The position numbers and the translations under genes were made by a program. The notes under the pieces were generated by a model. The model was not told the DNA's origin and made no database searches. It saw nothing but the letters and a program-made list of their open reading frames with translations. A stretch of 14,204 nucleotides of DNA. It comes from an uncultured Oscillospiraceae bacterium. GTDB lineage: Bacteria; Bacillota; Clostridia; Oscillospirales; Oscillospiraceae. The stretch is from the NCBI GenBank assembly GCA_910588975.1, contig CAJUSE010000018.1:1-14204 (forward strand), in the 5' to 3' direction. Below are positions 7,191 to 13,231 of this stretch, one piece after another. How positions within the stretch are numbered: position 1 is the first letter of the stretch; each line of letters opens with the position of its first letter.

Positions 7191-8321
7191 ATGCGAGAAA
7201 AACGGTATACCACCCTGCAGCTCATCCTCTCCGCACTGGGGGGAGCCCTGGCGGTGGTGCTGGGGGTGCTGCTCACCGCCTTCTTGGTGCTGGGCCCCCG
7301 GGCACTGGCCCTGGTGGAGGCCTGGGGGATCATCGAGACCCAGTTCGTGGGGGACTATGACCCCGACCAGGCTCTGGACGGCGCTCTGGACGGCCTGGTG
7401 GCCGCTCTGGGAGACCGGTGGAGCTACGCTTTGTCCAAGGAGGACTATGCCGACCAGCAGCAGCGCAGGAACAACACCTATGTGGGTGTGGGCATCACGG
7501 TGAGCTATGCCGACCAGCGGGGGCTGCTTATTGAAGAGGTCCGGGAGGGCTCTCCCGCCCACCGGGCTGGCCTGGCCCCCGGGGAGGTGGTCACCGCCGT
7601 GGATGGGGTGCCGGTGTCCGGGGAGGAGCGCTGGACCGGGGCCGACCTCATCCGTGGAGAGGCGGGCACCGCCCTGACCCTGACTCTGCTCAACGAGACA
7701 GGGGAGGAGCGGCGGGTGGAGCTGGAGCGGGCCGCTCTGGAGGTGGAGCCTGTGTCCTACGAGGTCCTGGAGGGCAACGTGGGCTATCTCCGGCTGGCCA
7801 ACTTCTATCATGGCAGCGCCGAAAAGCTCAATGCCGCTGCGGATGAGCTGAAGGAGCAGGGGGTGGAGGCCATTGTTTTCGATATGCGCAGCAACGGCGG
7901 AGGCTATGTCAGCGAGCTCACCGCCATGCTGAAGCACATCCTGCCCGCCGGCCCTGTCTTTCGGATCCAGTACCCCGGAGATAAAGAGGAAATAGAGGAG
8001 GCCACAGGGGAGGGCCTGGGCCTGCCCATGGCCGTGCTGGTCAACGAGGACACCTATTCTGCCGCCGAGATCTTTGCCGCCCAATGTAAGGAGTCGGCGG
8101 GGGCCATCATTGTGGGGGAGCCCACCTCGGGGAAGGGCTACTCCCAGCAGACCTTCCCACTCTCCAGCGGTGGGGCCATCAATATTTCCACCGCCCGATA
8201 TACCACTGGGGGCGGGGTGTCCCTGGTGGGCACCGGGGTGACCCTGGATGCCGAAGTCTACCTTGACGACAGCGGCAGGGACACCCAGCTTGCCAAGGCA
8301 CTGGAGCTTTTGGGAAAGTAA
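7191..8321 (+). CDS. Carboxyl-terminal processing protease, S41 family (CtpA/CtpB-like)
   Basis: The protein has 376 residues; AAGGAGG (7176-7182) is 8 bases from the ATG. One N-terminal membrane segment (about 11-35) is followed by a region that begins ALDGALDGLVAALGDRWS, typical of the S41 N-terminal helix bundle. A PDZ domain follows (about 90-180, with YVGVGITVSY and REGSPAHRAGL), then the catalytic domain with FDMRSNGGGY. The serine-lysine dyad is visible as S290 (DTYSAAEIFA) and K315 (PTSGKGYSQ), 25 residues apart as in known CtpA enzymes. It should be an active periplasm-side or extracellular serine protease tethered to the membrane. The B. subtilis relative CtpB also sits near ftsEX. 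In sporulating relatives such enzymes signal through SpoIVFA; whether this one does cannot be told. Confidence 0.94.
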   Translation: MREKRYTTLQLILSALGGALAVVLGVLLTAFLVLGPRALALVEAWGIIETQFVGDYDPDQALDGALDGLVAALGDRWSYALSKEDYADQQQRRNNTYVGVGITVSYADQRGLLIEEVREGSPAHRAGLAPGEVVTAVDGVPVSGEERWTGADLIRGEAGTALTLTLLNETGEERRVELERAALEVEPVSYEVLEGNVGYLRLANFYHGSAEKLNAAADELKEQGVEAIVFDMRSNGGGYVSELTAMLKHILPAGPVFRIQYPGDKEEIEEATGEGLGLPMAVLVNEDTYSAAEIFAAQCKESAGAIIVGEPTSGKGYSQQTFPLSSGGAINISTARYTTGGGVSLVGTGVTLDAEVYLDDSGRDTQLAKALELLGK

Positions 8322-8422
8322 TTTTCGCCCCTCGTACTCCATTCTTGTCACATGTCCCGCCGTTCTTTTCCCTTTGCGTTCTGGCTCTGCCCGTTGTCCC
8401 GTCCTGCGTCCCCCTTCCCCTC

Positions 8423-8449
8423 ATACTCCTGCCCGGTTTTGCATACTCT
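8423..8449 (+). promoter_or_regulatory. Possible sigma-E (sporulation) type promoter
   Basis: ATA (8423-8425) and CATACTCT (8442-8449) are 16 bases apart, close to the B. subtilis sigma-E pattern of ATA, 16-18 bases, CATAnanT. One specific position mismatches. The motif is short and degenerate, so a chance match is possible. It stands in an otherwise C/T-rich gap (8322-8466) with no sigma-A-like promoter. Confidence 0.25.
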
Positions 8450-8466
8450 GCCTGGGGGGTGAGGGT

Positions 8467-9219
8467 ATGGTGGGCTGGCTGCGGGAGGGGGAGGAAAAAA
8501 TCTTTTTCCCCCGGGCACATCCGGTCCGGATAGCAAATTTTCCCCTTCTGGAGGTGGCGTTTTCCCCCGAAAAAGGGGAAAAAACAGGGGTAAAATGGCC
8601 TCAAAACCCGGAAAAACAGGGGGGCAGAGCGGCCAAAACCCGGGAAAAACAGGGGGTAAGGGGGGCCAAGCTCCTGCGAAAACAGGGGGTTTTCCGTGCT
8701 CTGATGCCCGAAAAGTGGGAGGAAGGAGCCAAAAAGCAGGGGCTTTTCCCGGTGAAGGCCCTGCCCTTGTACCGGGCCATAGGGGAGAGACTATGCCTGA
8801 AGCTATTGGAGGATGTCCCCCCACGCCGCCGCCGTGTTCTCCTTCGGGGAGAGGGAGTGGACGTCAACCTCCGGGCGTTGGCCAACGCCCTCTGTCCCCA
8901 GACCGCCTTAGCGCTGGAGCTGGAGAAGGGGGGAGAGGAGCTGGCCCGCCAGCTCCAGCGGGACTATGGCGCCCCGCCCCTGGACCCGGCCTGGGGAGAG
9001 CCGCCCCAGGTGGTGGTGGAGCTGGGGCCCCCGGCAGAAAATATTCCCCTGCCCCCGGGGGCCCGGCGGCTCAAGCTGTGGGGAGAGCCCGACCTGGCCG
9101 GCCTGGTGTTGAACTGCCCCCTGGACCTGCCCCCCGACCTGCCCCGGGACCCCTTCCTGGCTCTGCTCTGGGAAAGCGGCCGGCTGGAGGTAGACCAAAT
9201 CGGCATTCTGAGTCCTTGA
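8467..9219 (+). CDS. Unrecognised protein with an 11-residue repeat near the N-terminus
   Basis: From the ATG at 8467 (GGGGGGTGAGG just upstream, acceptable spacing) this is 250 residues. The C-terminal 160 or so residues (from about LYRAIGERLCLKLLEDVPP) look like a genuine folded domain. They contain LEKGGEELARQLQRDYGAP, a Pro-rich linker, KLWGEPDLAGLVLNCP and the tail FLALLWESGRLEVDQIGIL. I do not recognise the family. The N-terminal third is less convincing: it contains five in-phase 11-codon repeats (8578-8742) of pattern E-K-Q-G, basic overall. An alternative start at the ATG at 8704 would exclude most of the repeat but has no good ribosome binding site. The neighbours (S41 protease before, greA after) do not fix a role. 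There is no signal peptide or membrane segment. Confidence 0.55.
   Translation: MVGWLREGEEKIFFPRAHPVRIANFPLLEVAFSPEKGEKTGVKWPQNPEKQGGRAAKTREKQGVRGAKLLRKQGVFRALMPEKWEEGAKKQGLFPVKALPLYRAIGERLCLKLLEDVPPRRRRVLLRGEGVDVNLRALANALCPQTALALELEKGGEELARQLQRDYGAPPLDPAWGEPPQVVVELGPPAENIPLPPGARRLKLWGEPDLAGLVLNCPLDLPPDLPRDPFLALLWESGRLEVDQIGILSP
8578..8742 (+). repeat. Five tandem 33-base repeats (11 codons each)
   Basis: Units begin at 8578, 8611, 8644, 8677 and 8710. The core is GAAAAACAGGGGG followed by GGCCAAAACCCG. Units 2 and 3 are closest to each other; units 1 and 5 are decayed. In the coding frame they read EKTGVK.., EKQGGRAAKTR, EKQGVRGAKLL, RKQGVFRALMP and EKWEEGAKKQG. All three forward frames are open across the array, so the frame alone does not prove it is translated. 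Confidence 0.8.
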
Positions 9220-9267
9220 TAGGGAAAAAGGGCCTGTTTTTTTGTGTCCTTTTCCCGTCCCCTGCCC

Positions 9268-9296
9268 TTGACAGAAGGGGAGAAAAACCATATAAT
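9268..9296 (+). promoter_or_regulatory. Perfect-consensus sigma-A promoter of greA-lysS
   Basis: TTGACA (9268-9273) and TATAAT (9291-9296) are separated by exactly 17 bases. Transcription would start near 9303, giving a leader of about 94 bases before greA. Confidence 0.95.
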
Positions 9297-9325
9297 GATA
9301 GGCAGTTTCAATAGGAAGGCGCCCT

Positions 9326-9354
9326 GCCTCTCCGCCCGACGGGGCGAGAGAGGC
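9326..9354 (+). promoter_or_regulatory. Leader hairpin upstream of greA
   Basis: GCCTCTC-CGCCC (9326-9337) pairs with GGGCGAGAGAGGC (9342-9354) with one bulged base and a 4-base loop. It is GC-rich and stable. No T-tract follows (CGCTTTCCGTA), so it is not a standard terminator. Confidence 0.6.
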
Positions 9355-9396
9355 CGCTTTCCGTATATGACACAATTTGGAAAGGTGAACACAGCC

Positions 9397-9873
9397 ATGG
9401 CGAAGCAGTACAAATTGACCCCCGAGCGGCTCCAGGAGCTCCAGGAGGAGCTGACCTATCTGAAAACGGTCCGGGAGCGGGAAGTGGCCGAGCAGATCAA
9501 GGAGGCCCGGTCCTTCGGCGATCTGAGTGAGAACAGCGAGTATGACGAGGCCAAAAACGAGCAGGGCAAGCTCTACTCCCGCATCGCCGAGGTGGAGGAG
9601 ATCCTGGCCAACTACGTGGTCATCACCGAGCACGACTTTGCCCCTGACGCTGTCAGCCTGGGCGCCCAGGTGAAGGTGCTGGACGAGGAGTTCAACGAGG
9701 AGAGCACCTACCGCATTGTGGGCTCCCAGGAGGCCGACCCCATGAACGGCCGTATTTCGGAGGATTCCCCCTTCGGCAAGGCCCTGCTGGGCAAAGAGGT
9801 GGGGGACGAGGTGGAGGTTGAGGCCCCCGCCGGCGTGCTCAAGTACAAGATCCTGGACATTCAGAAGAACTGA
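9397..9873 (+). CDS. greA: Transcription elongation factor GreA
   Basis: The protein has 158 residues, exactly the usual GreA length. The N-terminal coiled coil contains EVAEQIKEARSFGDLSENSEYDEAK. The acidic Asp/Glu at its tip, in GDLSENSEYDEAKNEQ, enters the RNA polymerase secondary channel and stimulates cleavage of backtracked RNA. The C-terminal FKBP-like domain has GAQVKVLDEE, DSPFGKALLGK and a closing GVLKYKILDIQ. The start is the ATG at 9397, with AAAGGTGAAC upstream. An in-frame ATG at 9367 has no ribosome binding site and would add ten non-family residues. lysS follows after 35 bases with no terminator between, so the two are probably cotranscribed. Confidence 0.97.
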   Translation: MAKQYKLTPERLQELQEELTYLKTVREREVAEQIKEARSFGDLSENSEYDEAKNEQGKLYSRIAEVEEILANYVVITEHDFAPDAVSLGAQVKVLDEEFNEESTYRIVGSQEADPMNGRISEDSPFGKALLGKEVGDEVEVEAPAGVLKYKILDIQKN

Positions 9874-9908
9874 GAGGCCCCGGCCTTTGACGATAGGAGA
9901 AGAATAGT

Positions 9909-11408
9909 ATGGCAGAGCAAGAGAGAAACAACGCCCCCCAGCCTGAGCTCAGCGACCTGCTGCGCATCCGGCGGGAGAAGCTGGCCGAGCTTCAGAGCGC
10001 CGGAGAGGATCCCTTCCGGCAGACCCGGTTCGACTGGGACGCCACCAGCCAGCAGATCAAGGACAACTTTGACGCCATGGAGGGCAAGCCCGTAAAGGTG
10101 GTGGGTCGGCTCATGTCCAAGCGGGGCATGGGCAAGGTGTCCTTCTGCGATTTGCAGGACAAGGACGGCCGTATCCAGCTCTACGCCCGCCAGGACGAGA
10201 TGGATGAGGAAGTCTACAAGAAGTTTAAGAAGTTTGATATCGGCGATATTGTGGGCGTGGACGGCGAGGTCTTTCGTACCCAGCGGGGGGAGATGAGCGT
10301 CCGGGCCAAGGACATCACCCTGCTCAGCAAGTCTCTGCTGCCCCTGCCTGAGAAGTTCCATGGCCTGCAGGACAAGGAACTGCGCTACCGCCAGCGGTAT
10401 GTGGACCTTATCATGAATCCCGAGGTGAAGCGGAATTTCATCATCCGCTCCCGGTTCATCAAGTTCCTGCGGGACTATCTGGACAACATGGGCTATATCG
10501 AAGTGGAGACCCCGGTGCTGAACACCATCGCCGGCGGTGCCGCCGCCCGGCCCTTCGTCACCCACCACAACACCCTGGATCTGGATATGTATATGCGTAT
10601 CGCCACCGAGCTTCCCCTGAAGCGGCTCATCGTGGGCGGTATGGACCGGGTCTACGAGGTGGGCCGTATCTTCCGCAACGAGGGCATGGACCCCAAGCAC
10701 AACCCCGAGTTCACCACGGTGGAGATGTACCAGGCCTACACCGATTTCCACGGCATGATGGATATCGCCGAGGGGGTCCTCTCCGGGGCCGCCAAGGAAA
10801 TTCTGGGCACCTATCAGGTGGAGTGGTTGGGGGAGCAGATCGACCTGACCCCCGGCTGGCGGCGGATGACCATGGTGGAGGCCGTCAAGGAGTATGTGGG
10901 TATCGACTTCGGCGCCATCTCTGACGACACCGAGGCGGTGGCCGCTGCCAAGGCCAAGGGGGTGGAGCTGGCCGAGGCCGCTGAAAAGACCTGGGGCAAC
11001 GCCCTCTACGCCTGCTTTGACCAGCGGGTGGAGGAGAAGCTGATCCAGCCCACCTTCATCACCATGTACCCGGTGGAGGTCTCCCCCCTGACCAAGCGGA
11101 GCCCGGCAGACCCTCGGCTCACCGAGCGGTTCGAGCTGTTCATCTGCCACTCTGAGCTGGCTAACGCCTACTCCGAGCTCAACGACCCCATCGACCAGCG
11201 CCACCGCTTCGAGAAGCAGGTGGAGCAGCGGGAACGGGGGGATGACGAGACCGAGATGATGGACGAGGATTTCCTCAATGCCCTGGGGTACGGCATGCCC
11301 CCCACGGGCGGCATGGGCATGGGCATCGACCGGGCGGTGATGCTCCTCACCGGGGCAGACTCCATCCGGGATGTACTGTTGTTCCCGACTATGAAACCGC
11401 TGGATTGA
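9909..11408 (+). CDS. lysS: Lysyl-tRNA synthetase, class II
   Basis: The 499-residue class II enzyme charges tRNA-Lys with lysine. The N-terminal OB-fold anticodon-binding domain (about 55-150) contains VVGRLMSKRGMGKVSFCDLQ. The catalytic core has the motif 1 region around FIIRSRFIKFLRDYLD, motif 2 as VGRIFRNEGMDPKHNPEFT, and motif 3 near the end as GGMGMGIDRAVMLLTGADS followed by IRDVLLFPTMKPLD. AGGAGA (9895-9900) is 8 bases before the ATG. The gene is complete, ending TGA. Composition changes sharply immediately after its stop, and its last four codons form one arm of an inverted repeat, so the 3' end appears to be an integration site that leaves the coding sequence intact. Confidence 0.98.
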   Translation: MAEQERNNAPQPELSDLLRIRREKLAELQSAGEDPFRQTRFDWDATSQQIKDNFDAMEGKPVKVVGRLMSKRGMGKVSFCDLQDKDGRIQLYARQDEMDEEVYKKFKKFDIGDIVGVDGEVFRTQRGEMSVRAKDITLLSKSLLPLPEKFHGLQDKELRYRQRYVDLIMNPEVKRNFIIRSRFIKFLRDYLDNMGYIEVETPVLNTIAGGAAARPFVTHHNTLDLDMYMRIATELPLKRLIVGGMDRVYEVGRIFRNEGMDPKHNPEFTTVEMYQAYTDFHGMMDIAEGVLSGAAKEILGTYQVEWLGEQIDLTPGWRRMTMVEAVKEYVGIDFGAISDDTEAVAAAKAKGVELAEAAEKTWGNALYACFDQRVEEKLIQPTFITMYPVEVSPLTKRSPADPRLTERFELFICHSELANAYSELNDPIDQRHRFEKQVEQRERGDDETEMMDEDFLNALGYGMPPTGGMGMGIDRAVMLLTGADSIRDVLLFPTMKPLD

Positions 11409-11435
11409 GGAAACATTAGAAATTTCAGCGGTTTC
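11393..11435. other. Inverted repeat at the lysS 3' end, putative attachment site
   Basis: GAAACCGCTG (11393-11402, inside the last lysS codons) is the exact reverse complement of CAGCGGTTTC (11426-11435), with 23 bases between them. There is no T-tract, so it is a poor terminator. Its position at the composition break is what a tyrosine-recombinase core site would look like. The partner copy of the site is not in the window. Confidence 0.45.
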
Positions 11436-11491
11436 TAGGGCTTGATAGATGGGATTCCATAGTACCCCATTTGTAGAAAGGCAGGATGGAT

Positions 11492-11590
11492 AAGGCAAGG
11501 TAGAACATGAATAGATGATATTATGCTAAAGGAGCCAGGGATTATCCTGGCTCCTTTTATATATGGCGACTATATCAGGAAGGCAAGGTA
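11492..11590. repeat. Short direct repeats flanking the terminator
   Basis: The 11-mer AAGGCAAGGTA occurs at 11492-11502 and 11580-11590. An imperfect copy, AAGGCAGGAT, is at 11479-11488. Such repeats next to a recombination core can be integrase or excisionase arm sites; that role is inferred only from position. Confidence 0.5.
11528..11558 (+). terminator. Rho-independent terminator downstream of lysS
   Basis: A perfect 12-bp stem, AAAGGAGCCAGG (11528-11539) with CCTGGCTCCTTT (11546-11557), has a 6-base loop and a T-run at its 3' edge. It is nearly symmetrical (AAA on the 5' side), so it may act on both strands. It lies 119 bases past the lysS stop. Confidence 0.9.
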
Positions 11591-11622
11591 AAGCGTGATA
11601 TGCGATTAAAAGCTAAAATTAC

Positions 11623-11651
11623 TTGACAAATAGATTGCTTTTAGTTAAAAT
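11623..11651 (+). promoter_or_regulatory. Sigma-A promoter of the accessory two-gene unit
   Basis: A perfect TTGACA (11623-11628) and TAAAAT (11646-11651) are 17 bases apart. The leader to the first gene would be about 170 bases. An inverted repeat, TGTCAA/TTGACA (11670-11697), lies just downstream of the start site and could be an operator. Confidence 0.75.
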
Positions 11652-11826
11652 GCAGATAGAAAAGCAGAATGTCAAGAGTTTTTACAGAAATTTGACAACG
11701 CATTCATGTATATTAGTTCTTGTGTGATGCAAAGTGAATTGTAGGGAGTTTTCCAAAATATGATTGCCTATAGGATTGGGCAGTAACTTTACGGAACGAT
11801 TGATTATAGAAAGATAAAATGGTGGG

Positions 11827-12267
11827 ATGAATATAGCTATGAGAAAAGTAGTTGATGTACTGAAAACACTTAATGAATTTCAGCATACAAAAGAAGATGG
11901 TACATATGAATATCGAACTGGTGAGGTTGTAGAGTATTCTACCGGCTATCAGGTCAGCTTCGTTAGACCGGAGGCTTTTAGAGAATTGAATGATGACGAA
12001 TGGGATGTACTTACCTCATTCTATTGTGATTATCTGCAAAGTGAACCTCACATTGGAATATATGGAGGGGAAGTGGAAGTATCTTTCCATTCTTTTGAAC
12101 TTGAGAAGTCAGAAGAAGTCATGAGAAGATTTAATCAGGAATCCGTACTGGATTGGGAACAAAAGGTTAAGTATCCGGAAGATTTTACTCGTTGGCTTAT
12201 AATGAATCAAAACTATGATGAAAATGAATTGGTGAATTATCATGAAATACTTGAACAAATACAATGA
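11827..12267 (+). CDS. Small acidic protein of unknown function, partner of the ImmA-like gene
   Basis: The protein has 146 residues from the first ATG, or 142 from the ATG at 11839 (MRKVVDVLKTLNEF), which looks the more natural N-terminus. Neither has a strong ribosome binding site (GGTGGG at 11821-11826). I do not recognise the family. It is acidic and soluble, with no membrane segment and no obvious helix-turn-helix. Notable stretches are EYRTGEVVEYSTGYQVSFVR, a compact DEWDVLTSFYCDYL helix, and HIGIYGGEVEVSFHSFEL, suggesting a small alpha/beta fold. Its end overlaps the next gene by 26 bases, so the two are very probably coexpressed and may interact. Codon use is AT-rich, unlike lysS. Confidence 0.75.
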   Translation: MNIAMRKVVDVLKTLNEFQHTKEDGTYEYRTGEVVEYSTGYQVSFVRPEAFRELNDDEWDVLTSFYCDYLQSEPHIGIYGGEVEVSFHSFELEKSEEVMRRFNQESVLDWEQKVKYPEDFTRWLIMNQNYDENELVNYHEILEQIQ

Positions 12268-13006
12268 GATAATTAGGAAATATCGGGAAGGCAAGTATGG
12301 TGAACAGAACTTGAGCCTGTATGATATCCTTGATAGAGCGGGTAGTGGCGACCTTATTGATAGGTTAGATTTATCCGAAATTCAAGAATTATTTTACTCG
12401 TCATCAGGAATTACCAAAAAGGTATTTCTTATATTGCAGAAGAGAATAGAAAATGAGATTACCCTTATGGCGGCACTGGAAAAAGAACTAAAAGAATATG
12501 ATATAGATGCATATAGAGACAGTTCGGATGGGTCAGACGAAGCATTGGCGAGTAAGTTGAAGTTGGCTGTTGAGTACTGTGATGACGATGAGCTGCCAGA
12601 GAATACGGAAGCAATACTATGCCCCATAGAGGATTCTGCTCATTTGGGTGTAATTAGGATACAAAGAGACTGTGCAATTACCAGCTTTCCTTTTCGGCAT
12701 GAGTTGATCCACTATTTTAGAGATATAAAGGTGGGCAACAAGGTAACTGTTGAACTTGCGAGAAGGGTAAAAGGAAAGACTCCTAGCGATGAGGAACAAG
12801 AAGTAAACTATTTAACTGCAGCATCTATCATGCCTTTAGATGAGATAGAAACGAAACTATGTGAATTTGAATGTATCATATCACAAGATGCTGAAAATGC
12901 TTTTTTATCAGATTTGGCAGAAAAATATGAGCAAGACAAAAATGCTGTGCTGAGAAGAATTATTGAAGTGCGCCGTTTGGTGGATTACAGGTGCAATATA
13001 AAATGA
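12242..13006 (+). CDS. ImmA/IrrE-family zinc metallopeptidase
   Basis: This 254-residue protein has a zinc-peptidase signature: H153-E-L-I-H157 in FRHELIHYF, followed 30 residues later by E187 in EEQEVNYLTAASIMP. That is the EANxFAAxLLMP-like third-ligand motif of the ImmA/IrrE (DUF955) family. Known members cleave or inactivate HTH repressors and so switch on mobile-element or stress genes. The first 110 residues are not the usual N-terminal HTH; they look helical and charged (about 60-90). The start ATG lies inside the preceding gene, with GGTGA (12231-12235) 6 bases upstream. No ImmR-type repressor is visible beside it, which is unusual. The overlapping upstream protein may be its regulator or target (inference). 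Confidence 0.85.
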   Translation: MKYLNKYNEIIRKYREGKYGEQNLSLYDILDRAGSGDLIDRLDLSEIQELFYSSSGITKKVFLILQKRIENEITLMAALEKELKEYDIDAYRDSSDGSDEALASKLKLAVEYCDDDELPENTEAILCPIEDSAHLGVIRIQRDCAITSFPFRHELIHYFRDIKVGNKVTVELARRVKGKTPSDEEQEVNYLTAASIMPLDEIETKLCEFECIISQDAENAFLSDLAEKYEQDKNAVLRRIIEVRRLVDYRCNIK

Positions 13007-13168
13007 TAGTGCGCAGTTGCAACGGGACATGCTTTTGAAAATCTGGGTTTTTGATAAAAATTGCAGACGTGACCAAGAATAGTATTTGGTAGAAAATTTC
13101 CATCAGATGCCATTCTTAGTCTATGCCTTGCGATTTTGATGGCGGCCTGTTTCAACAGAAATAGAAAG

Positions 13169-13197
13169 TTGGTCATTTATATATGGTAGCATATAAT
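13169..13197 (+). promoter_or_regulatory. Sigma-A promoter of the FtsK-gamma/Mrr-type gene
   Basis: TTGGTC (13169-13174) and a perfect TATAAT (13192-13197) are 17 bases apart, in AT-rich DNA 35 bases before the start codon. The gap before it (13007-13168) holds no gene I can support. Confidence 0.75.
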
Positions 13198-13231
13198 ATA
13201 AATACTATCGTTCATTATTTGGAGTGCTTAT

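Larger units (their letters stand above)
11409..11826 (+). other. 418-base gene-free stretch after lysS
   Basis: I see no convincing gene here. It holds the second arm of the inverted repeat, two exact copies of AAGGCAAGGTA, a strong terminator (11528-11558), a TTGACA/TAAAAT promoter (11623-11651) and an inverted TGTCAA/TTGACA pair (11670-11697). Confidence 0.7.

Noticed and set aside
5993..8351. Long minus-strand open frames antisense to the M23 and S41 protease genes
   Set aside because: Low-complexity Gly/Leu/His-rich products, no ribosome binding sites, and they mirror well-supported genes with intact catalytic motifs.
8322..8604. Possible minus-strand gene in the C/T-rich gap before the unknown gene
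   Set aside because: The reading has no recognisable motif or ribosome binding site and extends into the S41 gene; the openness follows from skewed composition.
8578..8742. CRISPR array
   Set aside because: Repeats are directly tandem with a 33-base period and degenerate internally, with no unique spacers between conserved units; it is a minisatellite.
9222..9256. Terminator after the unknown gene (GGGAAAAAGG with CCTTTTCCC)
   Set aside because: The stem needs a bulge, the T-run lies inside the loop, and none follows the 3' arm; support is too weak for a feature.
9861..11498. A 545-residue minus-strand open frame covering lysS
   Set aside because: It is antisense to an unmistakable lysS with all class II motifs. 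Long antisense frames are expected in GC-rich coding DNA with this codon bias.
13007..13168. Group II intron or decayed transposase in the gap after the ImmA-like gene (it begins GTGCG near 13010)
   Set aside because: There is no domain V-like hairpin and no transposase motif in any frame; the 63-residue minus-strand frame at 12985-13176 has no recognisable features.
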